Shown piece by piece: positions 7,092 through 13,724 of a stretch of DNA of 17,403 bases. Within the stretch, counting starts at the first letter, position 1; each line of letters opens with the position of its first letter. Under the pieces are notes generated by a model. It had not been told where the DNA came from and did no database searches. It saw nothing but the letters and a program-made list of their open reading frames with translations. The stretch is taken from assembly GCA_900549085.1 (NCBI GenBank), contig URMO01000042.1, positions 1-17,403 of the forward strand. The letters are read 5' to 3'. A program made the translations under genes and the position numbers. The DNA comes from an uncultured Collinsella sp. GTDB lineage: Bacteria; Actinomycetota; Coriobacteriia; Coriobacteriales; Coriobacteriaceae.

Positions 7092-7097
7092 TACAAT
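7092..7097 (+). promoter_or_regulatory. Candidate -10 of the 28-residue peptide gene
   Basis: TACAAT (7092-7097) matches the -10 consensus at 5 of 6 positions. No good -35 is seen (TAGAAC at 17-nt spacing matches 3 of 6). The start would be near 7104, so the transcript would begin almost exactly at the left arm of the 7103/7316 inverted repeat. Confidence 0.4.
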
Positions 7098-7120
7098 GGA
7101 AGTTGAAGCAGATGGGCCAG

Positions 7121-7141
7121 CTCCCTCTACCCGAGAAGGAG
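7121..7141 (+). promoter_or_regulatory. Hairpin sequestering the SD of the small-peptide gene
   Basis: CTCC (7121-7124) and TCT (7126-7128) pair with AGA (7134-7136) and GGAG (7138-7141) around a 5-nt loop, with one C-A mismatch. GGAG is the core of the ribosome site for the ATG at 7149. Folding would block translation initiation. Confidence 0.5.
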
Positions 7142-7148
7142 ATGGACT

Positions 7149-7235
7149 ATGAGTATTGACGATGTCCTGACGTTGTTGTTGCTTGTAATCGCGGCTGTGG
7201 AGCTCGGCATCCACATTGGAGGTCGAATGAAATAG
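7149..7235 (+). CDS. 28-residue hydrophobic peptide, type I toxin-like
   Basis: A 28-codon gene from the ATG at 7149 with GAAGGAG (7135-7141) exactly 7 nt upstream. The peptide starts MSIDDVLTLLLLVIAAVELG and ends IHIGGRMK: a short acidic N-terminus, one membrane-spanning stretch at about residues 6-23 and a basic C-terminus. The length, the MS-x-x-(D/E)-x-L start and the single helix resemble the holin-like TxpA-type peptides of Gram-positive type I toxin-antitoxin systems. That is pattern recognition, not a database match. The ribosome site is in a hairpin, the flanks form a 13-nt inverted repeat, and a candidate antisense promoter lies at the 3' end. It is divergent from sdpR-sdpI. It could instead be a small regulatory membrane peptide. 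Confidence 0.62.
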   Translation: MSIDDVLTLLLLVIAAVELGIHIGGRMK

Positions 7236-7321
7236 CCGCCCCCGCGTAATGCGAAGACGGCCACTTCTCACGCTACAAACGTGTTTGGGAGTTGGCCAAC
7301 CCGCTGCAACGGGTGCCATCT
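7160..7321 (-). ncRNA. Candidate antisense RNA to the small-peptide mRNA
   Basis: Predicted only from the promoter at 7328-7356: an RNA starting near 7321 on the - strand would be complementary to the 3' region and coding part of the peptide mRNA. The left end is not defined, because I find no clear - strand terminator; the coordinate given is nominal. Such an RNA would be the antitoxin in a type I system. Confidence 0.3.
7291..7317 (+). terminator. Hairpin near the 3' end of the small-peptide transcript
   Basis: GGC plus ACCCG (7294-7303, with a 2-nt bulge) pairs with CGGGTGCC (7310-7317) around CTGCAA. The upstream half also contains the perfect 10-bp palindrome GTTGGCCAAC (7291-7300). Only scattered T residues follow, so it would be a weak terminator or a structural element of the mRNA. 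Confidence 0.35.
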
Positions 7322-7327
7322 GCTTCA

Positions 7328-7356
7328 ATCTTATGCGAATCCCGATCCCATTTCAA
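7328..7356 (-). promoter_or_regulatory. Candidate antisense promoter
   Basis: On the - strand TTGAAA (complement of 7351-7356, 5 of 6) is followed by a 17-nt spacer and TAAGAT (complement of 7328-7333, 4 of 6). The predicted start is near 7321, inside the right arm of the inverted repeat, firing back across the peptide gene. Confidence 0.45.
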
Positions 7357-7393
7357 CAAGCTCCAAGGGCTCAAATGGAATCGCAATAATACC

Positions 7394-7399
7394 TATAAT
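7394..7399 (+). promoter_or_regulatory. -10 element of the tcdA-tatD operon
   Basis: TATAAT at 7394-7399 is a perfect -10, placing the start near 7406 and the tcdA ATG 37 nt further on. The -35 at the right distance is poor (TCAAAT), so the promoter is only partly supported. Confidence 0.5.
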
Positions 7400-7442
7400 G
7401 GCGATAGCTAAAACACGACCGACTCCCCATCGGAGGATATCT

Positions 7443-8240
7443 ATGACCGAAACCGCAGCCGCAGCCCCCATCGAGACACGCGACACCAAGCTCGAGATCA
7501 TCATGGGCCGCGAGGCACTCGACAAGCTCGCCGATGCTACGGTGCTGGTGCTCGGCTGCGGAGGCGTGGGCTCCAGCTGCTGCGAGGCACTCGCCCGCGG
7601 CGGCATCGGTCATTTCGTCATTCTGGATAAGGACGTCATCGCGCCCAGCAATATCAACCGTCAGGCCATCGCCTTCCACAGCACCATCGGAAAGCGCAAA
7701 GTCGACGTCATGGAGGCTATGATTCACGACATCAACCCTACCGCTACCGTCATCAAACGCACCGAATACCTGCTGAGCGACAACATCGATGATTTCTTCG
7801 CGAGCGTTTTGGAGCAGACGGAGGGCAAGATCGACTACGTCGTCGACGCCATCGACACCATCTCGGCCAAGCTCACCATTGCCAAATATGCTCAGGAACA
7901 CGACATTCGTTTGGTTAGCTCCATGGGCGGGGCCAACAAGCTCCATCCCGAGTGCCTCCGCTTTGCCGACATTTTCGATACGGTACGTGACCCCATGAGC
8001 CGCATCATGCGCAAAGAATGCAAGAAGCGCGGAATCAAGAGCCTGCACGTGCTGTTTAGCTGCGAGGAATCGGTTAAGACACAGCCCCGCGACCCTTCCA
8101 ACATCCACGAGCGCACCGAGCTGGGAACCGCCAGCTTTATGCCGCCTATCATGGGTCAGATGATCGCCGGCGAGGTTATCCGCCAGATCAGTGGGCGCGG
8201 CACCGAGCGCGTGCGCGCCGATGGCCAGCGCCTGGACTAG
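7443..8240 (+). CDS. tcdA: tRNA threonylcarbamoyladenosine dehydratase TcdA
   Basis: The 265-residue protein belongs to the ThiF/MoeB/E1-like adenylating family. It has the nucleotide loop GCGGVGSS (38-45), LDKDVIAPSNINRQ (61-74) with the acidic and Arg residues that bind ATP, VVDAIDT (133-139) and SSMGGANKLHP (159-169). Length and these motifs match TcdA/CsdL (268 residues in E. coli), which uses ATP to cyclise t6A at tRNA position 37 to ct6A. The Cys-x2-Cys zinc pairs of MoeB/ThiF are absent, and there is no partner ubiquitin-like sulfur carrier nearby, which favours TcdA. I chose the ATG at 7443 because GGAGGAT (7432-7438) lies just upstream; longer in-frame starts have no such site. tatD follows after 14 nt. 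Confidence 0.9.
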   Translation: MTETAAAAPIETRDTKLEIIMGREALDKLADATVLVLGCGGVGSSCCEALARGGIGHFVILDKDVIAPSNINRQAIAFHSTIGKRKVDVMEAMIHDINPTATVIKRTEYLLSDNIDDFFASVLEQTEGKIDYVVDAIDTISAKLTIAKYAQEHDIRLVSSMGGANKLHPECLRFADIFDTVRDPMSRIMRKECKKRGIKSLHVLFSCEESVKTQPRDPSNIHERTELGTASFMPPIMGQMIAGEVIRQISGRGTERVRADGQRLD

Positions 8241-8254
8241 CGGAGCGCGCCGAG

Positions 8255-9037
8255 ATGGAGCCCCGGTTTTTTGATGCACACTGCCATCTTGATTTAATGG
8301 CTCACCCGGACGCCGTTGCCGATGAGGCAACGGCGCTGGGCTTGGGTCTATTTGATTGCGGCGTCGATCCACGCGACTTCGCTAGCGCAAACGAGCGCGC
8401 CCGTCGCCAAACAGGCATCATCGCCGGCGTCGGGCTTCACCCCTGGTGGCTCGCCGACGGCCGCTGCGGTCCTGCCGAAGTCAATCTGCTTTGCGAAGTT
8501 GCTGCCCAAGAGCGCTACATCGGCGAAGTCGGACTCGACTTTTCCGCGCGCTTTGCTGGAAGTGAGCCGCTACAAATACAGGCACTTGACCGGCTCTGCG
8601 ATGCGCTCGTGCGGCATCCTCTTACCGGGCGCGTGATATCAATTCACGCCGTTCGTTCAGCAGGAGCCGTACTGGACGTCCTCGAATCGCATGGACTACT
8701 CATCCCAAACTCCGACTCCCCCGTTGTCATCTTCCACTGGTTTAGCGGCACTTCGGACGAACTCGTCCGCGCGCGTAATGCAGGCTGCTATTTTTCCGTC
8801 AACGAACGCATGCTCGCCACCAAGCGCGGTCGCGAATACGCACGACAGATTCCACTCGACCGTCTACTGCTCGAGACCGATGCGCCGGCCGAGCCAAACA
8901 CAGAAACAAGCGCGCAATCGCTCATCAAATCGCTCACAAGGACCTCGATGCGCATTGCCTCACTCAAAAACTGTGACGCAAAGCGCATCGAGTCGGCAGT
9001 TTTAGCAAATGCGCACTATGTTTTTGACCTTCGCTAA
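8255..9037 (+). CDS. TatD-family metal-dependent hydrolase
   Basis: The 260-residue TIM-barrel hydrolase has all TatD metal and catalytic signatures in order: DAHCHLD (H9, H11), GVGLHPWW (58-65), IGEVGLD with Glu91, SIHAVRSA with His131, FHWFSG with His161, and LLETDAP with Asp209. TatD proteins are Mg/Mn-dependent DNases active on 3' ends and some act on D-aminoacylated products. The precise substrate cannot be told from sequence. The C-terminus after LLETDAP is less typical than in E. coli TatD: the conserved Arg/Lys-rich substrate part is replaced by AEPNTETSAQSL. The GGAG site at 8242-8245 and the 14-nt gap to tcdA indicate one transcript. Confidence 0.87.
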   Translation: MEPRFFDAHCHLDLMAHPDAVADEATALGLGLFDCGVDPRDFASANERARRQTGIIAGVGLHPWWLADGRCGPAEVNLLCEVAAQERYIGEVGLDFSARFAGSEPLQIQALDRLCDALVRHPLTGRVISIHAVRSAGAVLDVLESHGLLIPNSDSPVVIFHWFSGTSDELVRARNAGCYFSVNERMLATKRGREYARQIPLDRLLLETDAPAEPNTETSAQSLIKSLTRTSMRIASLKNCDAKRIESAVLANAHYVFDLR

Positions 9038-9051
9038 CCCCTGTGGACAAA

Positions 9052-9088
9052 CATGCCAAGGGGCATGCGAATCGCACAACGCAGCCCC
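9052..9088. terminator. Hairpins between convergent tatD and the sugar operon
   Basis: GGGGC-a-TGCG (9060-9069) pairs with CGCAGCCCC (9080-9088) over 9 bp with one bulge. A competing small hairpin CATGCC-aagg-GGCATG spans 9052-9067. Neither has a clear U tract on either strand, so this is a possible weak shared terminator for the convergent genes. Confidence 0.4.
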
Positions 9089-9116
9089 TATTGGAAAGCA
9101 GTACAATTCGGCAGCA

Positions 9117-10634
9117 TTACACCAATTCGTGCATGAGATCACGGTTGCGTGCATACAATTCGTCAAAGATATGACGGCGCGACGCATATAGCTCGTGGGC
9201 AGCCATATCGGGCACGATCGTTTGCGCAACGCCAAGGACTTGGGCGAGTTCATCCCATGATGCATAGGCGCCACCTGCGAGAGCTGCCATGATGGCATCA
9301 CCGAAGCATGCGCCCACCGTAACCTTGGCAACCGAGACCTCGCGCCCGCATACGTCGGCGATAGCTTGCATCCAAACTGGATTCTTGGTTCCACCTCCGA
9401 CAAGCATAATGCGCTCAATTGGCAGTCCATGCTCTCGCTCGATAATGTTGACATGGGATGCAACGGTATACGCGACGCCTTCCAAGGCGGCGCGAACCAT
9501 ATGGGCTCGTGTATGCCTTCCGGTCAGGCCAAAGAAGACGCCACGCGCCTCGGGATCGTTGAGCGGAGTACGCTCCCCTGCAAAGTACGGCAGACACAGG
9601 AGCCCATCGGCACCCGGCGCCACATCGGCGGCATCATGCGCCATAACCGAATATGCATCGGGGCCACCGTGGCCCTCGGCCTCTACGGCATCGCGATACA
9701 GCTCTTGGCGCAGCCACGATGTGAGCGCACCCGCCGTATTGGTCCCCGCGCAGATCCCATAAGTTCCGGGAATGATAAATGTCCCTGGCCACAGGCGGGC
9801 ATCATCGATCATATGATCAGCTAGGTAGATGAAATACGCCGTGCTCCCCAACTGAACCATCATATCGCCGGGACGGAATACACCCGTCGAAATGGCCTCG
9901 GCACCAGAGTCGCCCGTTCCCACTAAGACAGGTGTCCCTGCCGCGAGCCCCGTCGCCTCAGCCGCACGCTGCGTAATCACCCCGGCAATATCGGTAGCCG
10001 ACATTACCTCCGCCATCTGGTCAGGCCGGCAGAAACGAGCACATTCCCGAGCATCAACCTTCCAAGTGTAGCGATCGTATAGGGGAAGAAAATCCTCCGC
10101 CAAATAACGGTCCACCGTAAAACGCCCCGTCAACTTCGCGCACAGAAACGATGACGCCGTCAGGAACTTCGCGGCACGTTCGTGCACCTCGGGCATATTC
10201 TCCTTAAACCACAAGATCTTGGGAGCAATATCTGACGAACAGGGATCGTGTCCGAAAAGCTCGCGTGCGCGATCTGACCCATATTCGGAAAGAAGCTCGT
10301 CAATCTGCGGCTTCGAACGTGCATCGACTCCGTACAAAATCGCGGGCGCCAGCGCGTTGCACTCGGTATCGACCGGCACGCAGTCGCAACCCAATGCGGA
10401 AAGGCCGACGCATCCGATCTGCGCCGCGTTAACCCCCGATCGCACCACCAGCTCGCGCGACAAGCGGCAAAAATCGCCCCACCAAACTGCCTCCGCATCA
10501 TGCTGGTACCATCCATCACGCGGGTTGTCCGTCTCGTGTCCACAAGAGGCCTGGCAAACGATGTTGCATCGATCATCGATTAAAACGCCTTTAGAGGCGC
10601 TTGTCCCAATATCAATACCCAGATAGAACACCAT
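9117..10634 (-). CDS. FGGY-family carbohydrate kinase (xylulokinase-like)
   Basis: The 505-residue protein has the complete two-domain FGGY plan. The first phosphate loop is GIDIGTSASKG (6-16). The catalytic base is Asp242 in GTGDSGAEA. The second phosphate loop region is QLGSTAYF (261-268). PYFAGERTPLNDPEARG (349-365) is typical of xylulokinases, and the adenosine motif is LVGGGTKNPVW (411-421). It transfers phosphate from ATP to a sugar or polyol. D-xylulose is the nearest guess, but the operon suggests a different substrate. It is the last gene of the operon, with 6 nt between the btpA-like stop and this ATG and a GGGGAG site inside that gene's end. The next signal is the weak hairpin shared with tatD. 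Confidence 0.88.
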   Translation of the reverse strand: MVFYLGIDIGTSASKGVLIDDRCNIVCQASCGHETDNPRDGWYQHDAEAVWWGDFCRLSRELVVRSGVNAAQIGCVGLSALGCDCVPVDTECNALAPAILYGVDARSKPQIDELLSEYGSDRARELFGHDPCSSDIAPKILWFKENMPEVHERAAKFLTASSFLCAKLTGRFTVDRYLAEDFLPLYDRYTWKVDARECARFCRPDQMAEVMSATDIAGVITQRAAEATGLAAGTPVLVGTGDSGAEAISTGVFRPGDMMVQLGSTAYFIYLADHMIDDARLWPGTFIIPGTYGICAGTNTAGALTSWLRQELYRDAVEAEGHGGPDAYSVMAHDAADVAPGADGLLCLPYFAGERTPLNDPEARGVFFGLTGRHTRAHMVRAALEGVAYTVASHVNIIEREHGLPIERIMLVGGGTKNPVWMQAIADVCGREVSVAKVTVGACFGDAIMAALAGGAYASWDELAQVLGVAQTIVPDMAAHELYASRRHIFDELYARNRDLMHELV

Positions 10635-10640
10635 AGGTGT

Positions 10641-11450
10641 CTACTCCCCTCGCGCCGCACGAGCGGCAGCCATAAAACGAACTACCCGCTCAACATCAAC
10701 CGGGGCATCCAGCTTTCCGTCGCGCTTTAAACACGTGCCGACAAACGCACCATCGTAGTGAGCAAATACGTCAGCCACGGTATTTTCGCGACAACCGGTG
10801 CCACATACCACAGGTACTTGGCCAACACGCTCGCGGACCTCGTCGGCAAGCTCGCCCGAAGCGCCACGACCGGCAGCCGAACCGCCGATGACCATCGCAT
10901 CCGGTAGGCAATTAAAGAGAAGTGAATCGGCAATGTCCGCAGTCGTGCGGTCGTTGAGATAAACCTCCCCCTCGCTCGTGATGAAGTGAAAAAGCTTGAG
11001 GTCGTCCAAGCGCAGCGCCGCCTTGCGACGCATGGTGTGCGCGAAATCTCGGTTAATCAGCCCGAGATCACCGGCCCAGGCGCCGCAAAAATTGCAGCGC
11101 GTGAACTGCGCGTCGACGGCAGCGCACAGCTCGATTGTGGCATCACCATCGTAAATAGCCTCAGCTCCCCAAGGAGTCGACAAATCATGGGATAGAGCCC
11201 CGATTACATAGCCCATCGATGCAAGGGTTGAGGGAGAAACGTGCTGCTCGTAGGGCATCGAGAGCTCATTGGTAATCAAAATGCCATCGACACCGCCCTG
11301 CTGCAACGCCTCGAGATCGCGCTTGGCGGCTTCCACGACCTGTGACATGCTTCCGCCCGGGTAATACAGTGGATCGCCCGGCAAAGGACGCAGGTGCAGC
11401 ATTCCGATAACCGGCTTTTCGGTCTTGAACATCGAGGTTAGAAACGACAT
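10641..11450 (-). CDS. BtpA/SgcQ family TIM-barrel protein
   Basis: The 269-residue protein has the BtpA signature VIGMLHLRPLPGDPLYY (14-30), GVDGILITNE and a C-terminal VIGGSAAGRGASGE part ending in VVCGTGCRENTVADVF and DGAFVGTCLKRDG, as in phosphate-binding TIM barrels. BtpA was linked to photosystem I in cyanobacteria, but most bacterial members (such as SgcQ) sit in sugar operons and have been suggested to act on nucleoside-like or phosphosugar substrates. The reaction is not established. I chose the ATG at 11448-11450 since AAGGAG lies 7 nt upstream; an in-frame start at 11465 has no comparable site. It lies between yjbQ and the FGGY kinase gene, so a step on a phosphorylated sugar intermediate is likely. 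Confidence 0.82.
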   Translation of the reverse strand: MSFLTSMFKTEKPVIGMLHLRPLPGDPLYYPGGSMSQVVEAAKRDLEALQQGGVDGILITNELSMPYEQHVSPSTLASMGYVIGALSHDLSTPWGAEAIYDGDATIELCAAVDAQFTRCNFCGAWAGDLGLINRDFAHTMRRKAALRLDDLKLFHFITSEGEVYLNDRTTADIADSLLFNCLPDAMVIGGSAAGRGASGELADEVRERVGQVPVVCGTGCRENTVADVFAHYDGAFVGTCLKRDGKLDAPVDVERVVRFMAAARAARGE

Positions 11451-11483
11451 AACGTGCTCCTTCATAGGGTTATTGCAGGGACG

Positions 11484-11918
11484 TTACTCCCCCAGCACCT
11501 CCACGTACACTTTTCGCTTCTGCGGACCGTCAAACTCCGCAAGATAGATGTTCTGGGCACCTCCGCACACGATGTGGCCATCTTGGACGGGAAAGAAGCA
11601 ACTGTTTCCACAAATCATGCTCTTGATATGCCCGCAGGAGTTGTTGCCGGTGGCTCCATAGCTCGGCAGGAAGTGTGCATGCGCATAGGGGGCATCGAGT
11701 GGGGCGATGCGATCAAGTGTCTCCATAAGATCCGTCTCCACGCAGGGCAGCCCCTCGTTTACCACGATTCCACAGGTCGTATGCGACAAAATAATCGCTG
11801 CCAAGCCATTGGTCACCGAGCTGCGTTCGATGGCAGCGTGCACGTCCTCGGTAATATCGATGAACTGGTCCGGAGCAGTCGATAGATAGCTCAATGTCTC
11901 GAGCGTCACCATGTTCAC
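11484..11918 (-). CDS. yjbQ: YjbQ/UPF0047 family enzyme
   Basis: The 144-residue protein matches the YjbQ family: FIDITEDV (19-26), SSVTNGLAAIILSHTTCGIVVNE (33-55) and AEFDGPQKRKVYVEV near the end. The middle contains CGHIKSMICG, where the usual pattern is GHxHLKS. YjbQ proteins are small trimeric, probably metal-dependent enzymes with weak thiamine-phosphate-synthase activity; their main role is not established. The GTG at 11916-11918 overlaps the TGA of the upstream amidohydrolase (GTGA) with AAGGGG 4 nt upstream; an ATG 6 nt later is a possible start. Finding it beside btpA in a sugar operon suggests a substrate other than thiamine precursors. Confidence 0.85.
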   Translation of the reverse strand: MNMVTLETLSYLSTAPDQFIDITEDVHAAIERSSVTNGLAAIILSHTTCGIVVNEGLPCVETDLMETLDRIAPLDAPYAHAHFLPSYGATGNNSCGHIKSMICGNSCFFPVQDGHIVCGGAQNIYLAEFDGPQKRKVYVEVLGE

Positions 11919-12775
11919 TCATCCCCTTCAAGAAAACGCAGGGCATTACCCCAGTAGAGCCTTTCTCGCGCATCATCGCGCATGGGCACGGTATCGAGCG
12001 CCCGCTTGAGTTTGAATGCACGGAAACGCGGCGTATTGCTGGCGAACATCACTTGATGCGATAGCGCGCGCTCATACCACAGCGGCCCCATATCGACCGT
12101 GAAAAGACGCTGCATCATCTCCTCGGGCGAATCGATGTAAGTGATAGAGGTGTCCGCGTAGCAGTTGGGATACTTGAGCAGCATCGCCACGGTCTCGCGC
12201 ACCCAGGGCCAACCAAAGTGGGTCAAACTAAAACGCACATTTGGATGCGTTGCGATTGTGTGCTCAAATGCAAGCGGGTTGCTGCGCGAGAGCTCTGCGC
12301 CCGGCTCCCAAGACATACCGGCATGGAAAACCACCGGCTTGTTATAGCGCTCGCACAGCTCGTAAAGCGGCTCGGCCACAACATCATCGGGGGCAAAACC
12401 CTGCTTTGCCGGGTGCAGGCAAAGCCCCTTTGCCCCCAACTCGGTAAAGGCGCGCTCCAATTCGTCTGCGGCACCGTTCACCTGCGGATCTACGCTCGCA
12501 AATCCCCACAGACGATCGGGGTGTGCGGCAACCAGCATGGCAATCTGGTCATTGGTGCCAAAATGCCCTCCGCATGCCGTGGTTACATCGAGCGGCATGA
12601 GCACGCTCTTCCGCACGTCGCAGACGTCCATCTCGACTTGAAGCTCATCCCAATCCATGGGACCCATATGCCCCATACCAAATTCTCGTGACCAAAAACC
12701 GAATCCATCAGGCTCATCACCCGACGTACAGATCTCGCCGTAGAGCATAGGATGGACCAACATGTCGATAACCAT
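11915..12775 (-). CDS. Amidohydrolase-2 family protein with altered metal site
   Basis: The 286-residue TIM-barrel protein fits the amidohydrolase-related (PF04909) group by its overall layout: CLHPAKQGFAPDD (119-131), PVVFHAG with His151, LTHFGWPWV with His186, and GNALRFL at the end. Two usual metal ligands look changed: the N-terminal DxHxH reads DMLVH (Leu6 for the first His), and the late GSD/GTD motif reads ASNTPRF (Asn247 in place of Asp). Such changes may alter or remove metal binding; some relatives are decarboxylases or lactonases. I chose the ATG at 12773-12775 because AGGGAG lies about 8 nt upstream. It overlaps yjbQ by 4 nt and follows the pfkB gene after 27 nt. Confidence 0.78.
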   Translation of the reverse strand: MVIDMLVHPMLYGEICTSGDEPDGFGFWSREFGMGHMGPMDWDELQVEMDVCDVRKSVLMPLDVTTACGGHFGTNDQIAMLVAAHPDRLWGFASVDPQVNGAADELERAFTELGAKGLCLHPAKQGFAPDDVVAEPLYELCERYNKPVVFHAGMSWEPGAELSRSNPLAFEHTIATHPNVRFSLTHFGWPWVRETVAMLLKYPNCYADTSITYIDSPEEMMQRLFTVDMGPLWYERALSHQVMFASNTPRFRAFKLKRALDTVPMRDDARERLYWGNALRFLEGDE

Positions 12776-12802
12776 TTCGTACTCCCTTCCAGGCATTTGA
12801 CC

Positions 12803-13603
12803 CTAGTACGGCTCAAACGAACCAATCACTCGGGACGACAGCTCAGCGCCCGCCTTCATACACGCCGGAATATCAAGGCCATCGATTACGCCCTTGGTAA
12901 ACCCGGCAATATACGAGTCGCCGGCACCCACGGTATTAACGGCCTTCTCCGCCGGCACGATCCCGCACTCATAGAAGCGCTCACCGTCATAGGCAATGCT
13001 TCCCTTCTCGCCAAGCGTGGCAACCGCAACGCGCGGTCCCAATTCCTGCACGTGGCATACCCAGTCTCGCAGCTCCGGAGTGTCCTCTTCAAACGACATG
13101 AACGCATAGTCTACGTAAGGAAAATGAGCCTCACATGCATATTCGGGATCCTGGCTGAACACCGAGAAGTCCATAACCACCGTCTTGCCCGCATCATGCC
13201 ATTCGGGCAGGAGGTCCAAACAATTGCCAAACAGGTCGGTATGAATGATGTCATGCTCTAGGATAAACGCCCGGTCATCTTCATTCGGACGATATGTCTC
13301 CATTACGCCATCGATTGCCTCGAGATGTACGCGATCGACGCCGTCTTTCAATGCCATGAGCATCACCGAGGTGTCGCCATCCTCCACCCGCAGATGTGAG
13401 ATATCGAGCCCCTCGGCGGCCAGCGCCTCTCTCATCTTGTCTCCGTACTCGTCCTTGCCGACAACCGACACGGCAGATACCGAAACGCCCATTCGTGCAA
13501 GATGGATACCCCAGTCAATGCCATTGCCAGTCGGATAGAACACGCCGATGTTTTGATAGACGTCCGCGCAGCAAAAACCAGCCGCACACGCTTTAATACC
13601 CAT
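12803..13603 (-). CDS. PfkB-family sugar kinase, FrlD-like (copy 1)
   Basis: The 266-residue ribokinase/PfkB-fold kinase has length and layout like fructoselysine 6-kinase FrlD (261 residues). The N-terminal substrate part YPTGNGIDWGIHLARMGV (23-40) replaces the usual PGGNAxNxA pattern. The C-terminal motif reads NTVGAGDS (223-230), with Asp229 as catalytic base and Asn where DTxGAGD has Asp. It should phosphorylate a sugar or sugar-amine at C6, but the changed substrate loop suggests a different specificity from copy 2. I chose the ATG at 13601-13603 with GGAG 6-7 nt upstream over a TTG at 13615. It is separated from copy 2 by a 121-nt gap containing a terminator-like hairpin. Confidence 0.85.
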   Translation of the reverse strand: MGIKACAAGFCCADVYQNIGVFYPTGNGIDWGIHLARMGVSVSAVSVVGKDEYGDKMREALAAEGLDISHLRVEDGDTSVMLMALKDGVDRVHLEAIDGVMETYRPNEDDRAFILEHDIIHTDLFGNCLDLLPEWHDAGKTVVMDFSVFSQDPEYACEAHFPYVDYAFMSFEEDTPELRDWVCHVQELGPRVAVATLGEKGSIAYDGERFYECGIVPAEKAVNTVGAGDSYIAGFTKGVIDGLDIPACMKAGAELSSRVIGSFEPY

Positions 13604-13620
13604 GGTCTTCTCCAATGTTC

Positions 13621-13654
13621 AAAAGGGGACCCACCACATGGCGAGCCCCCTTTT
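13621..13654 (-). terminator. Terminator-like hairpin inside the operon
   Basis: AAAAGGGG (13621-13628) and CCCCTTTT (13647-13654) form an 8-bp perfect stem with an 18-nt loop that has some inner pairing. On both strands the stem ends in four T. It lies between the two pfkB genes, right before the ribosome site of copy 1, and may lower expression of the distal genes or serve as a processing or stability site. Confidence 0.6.
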
Positions 13655-13724
13655 CGCGTTTCGCTTATTGTTTTGCATCGGCTGTCCAAGACCTCATAGC
13701 CAGACCGCCGTACGCTTTCTTAAG

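Larger units (their letters stand above)
7103..7328. repeat. 13-nt inverted repeat enclosing the small-peptide gene
   Basis: TTGAAGCAGATGG (7103-7115) and its exact complement CCATCTGCTTCAA (7316-7328) lie about 200 nt apart on each side of the peptide gene. In a + strand transcript they would pair and close the 5' and 3' ends together. The right arm also abuts the candidate antisense promoter, so RNAs from the two strands would start with almost the same sequence. Confidence 0.6.

Noticed and set aside
7103..7328. A miniature inverted-repeat transposable element
   Set aside because: The 13-nt terminal repeats enclose about 200 nt, but there is no target-site duplication outside them and the interior holds a well-formed peptide gene with promoter-like elements at the repeats.
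7371..8372. A 333-residue - strand frame opposite tcdA
   Set aside because: It is an antisense shadow; tcdA carries the full ThiF-fold motif set and a strong SD.
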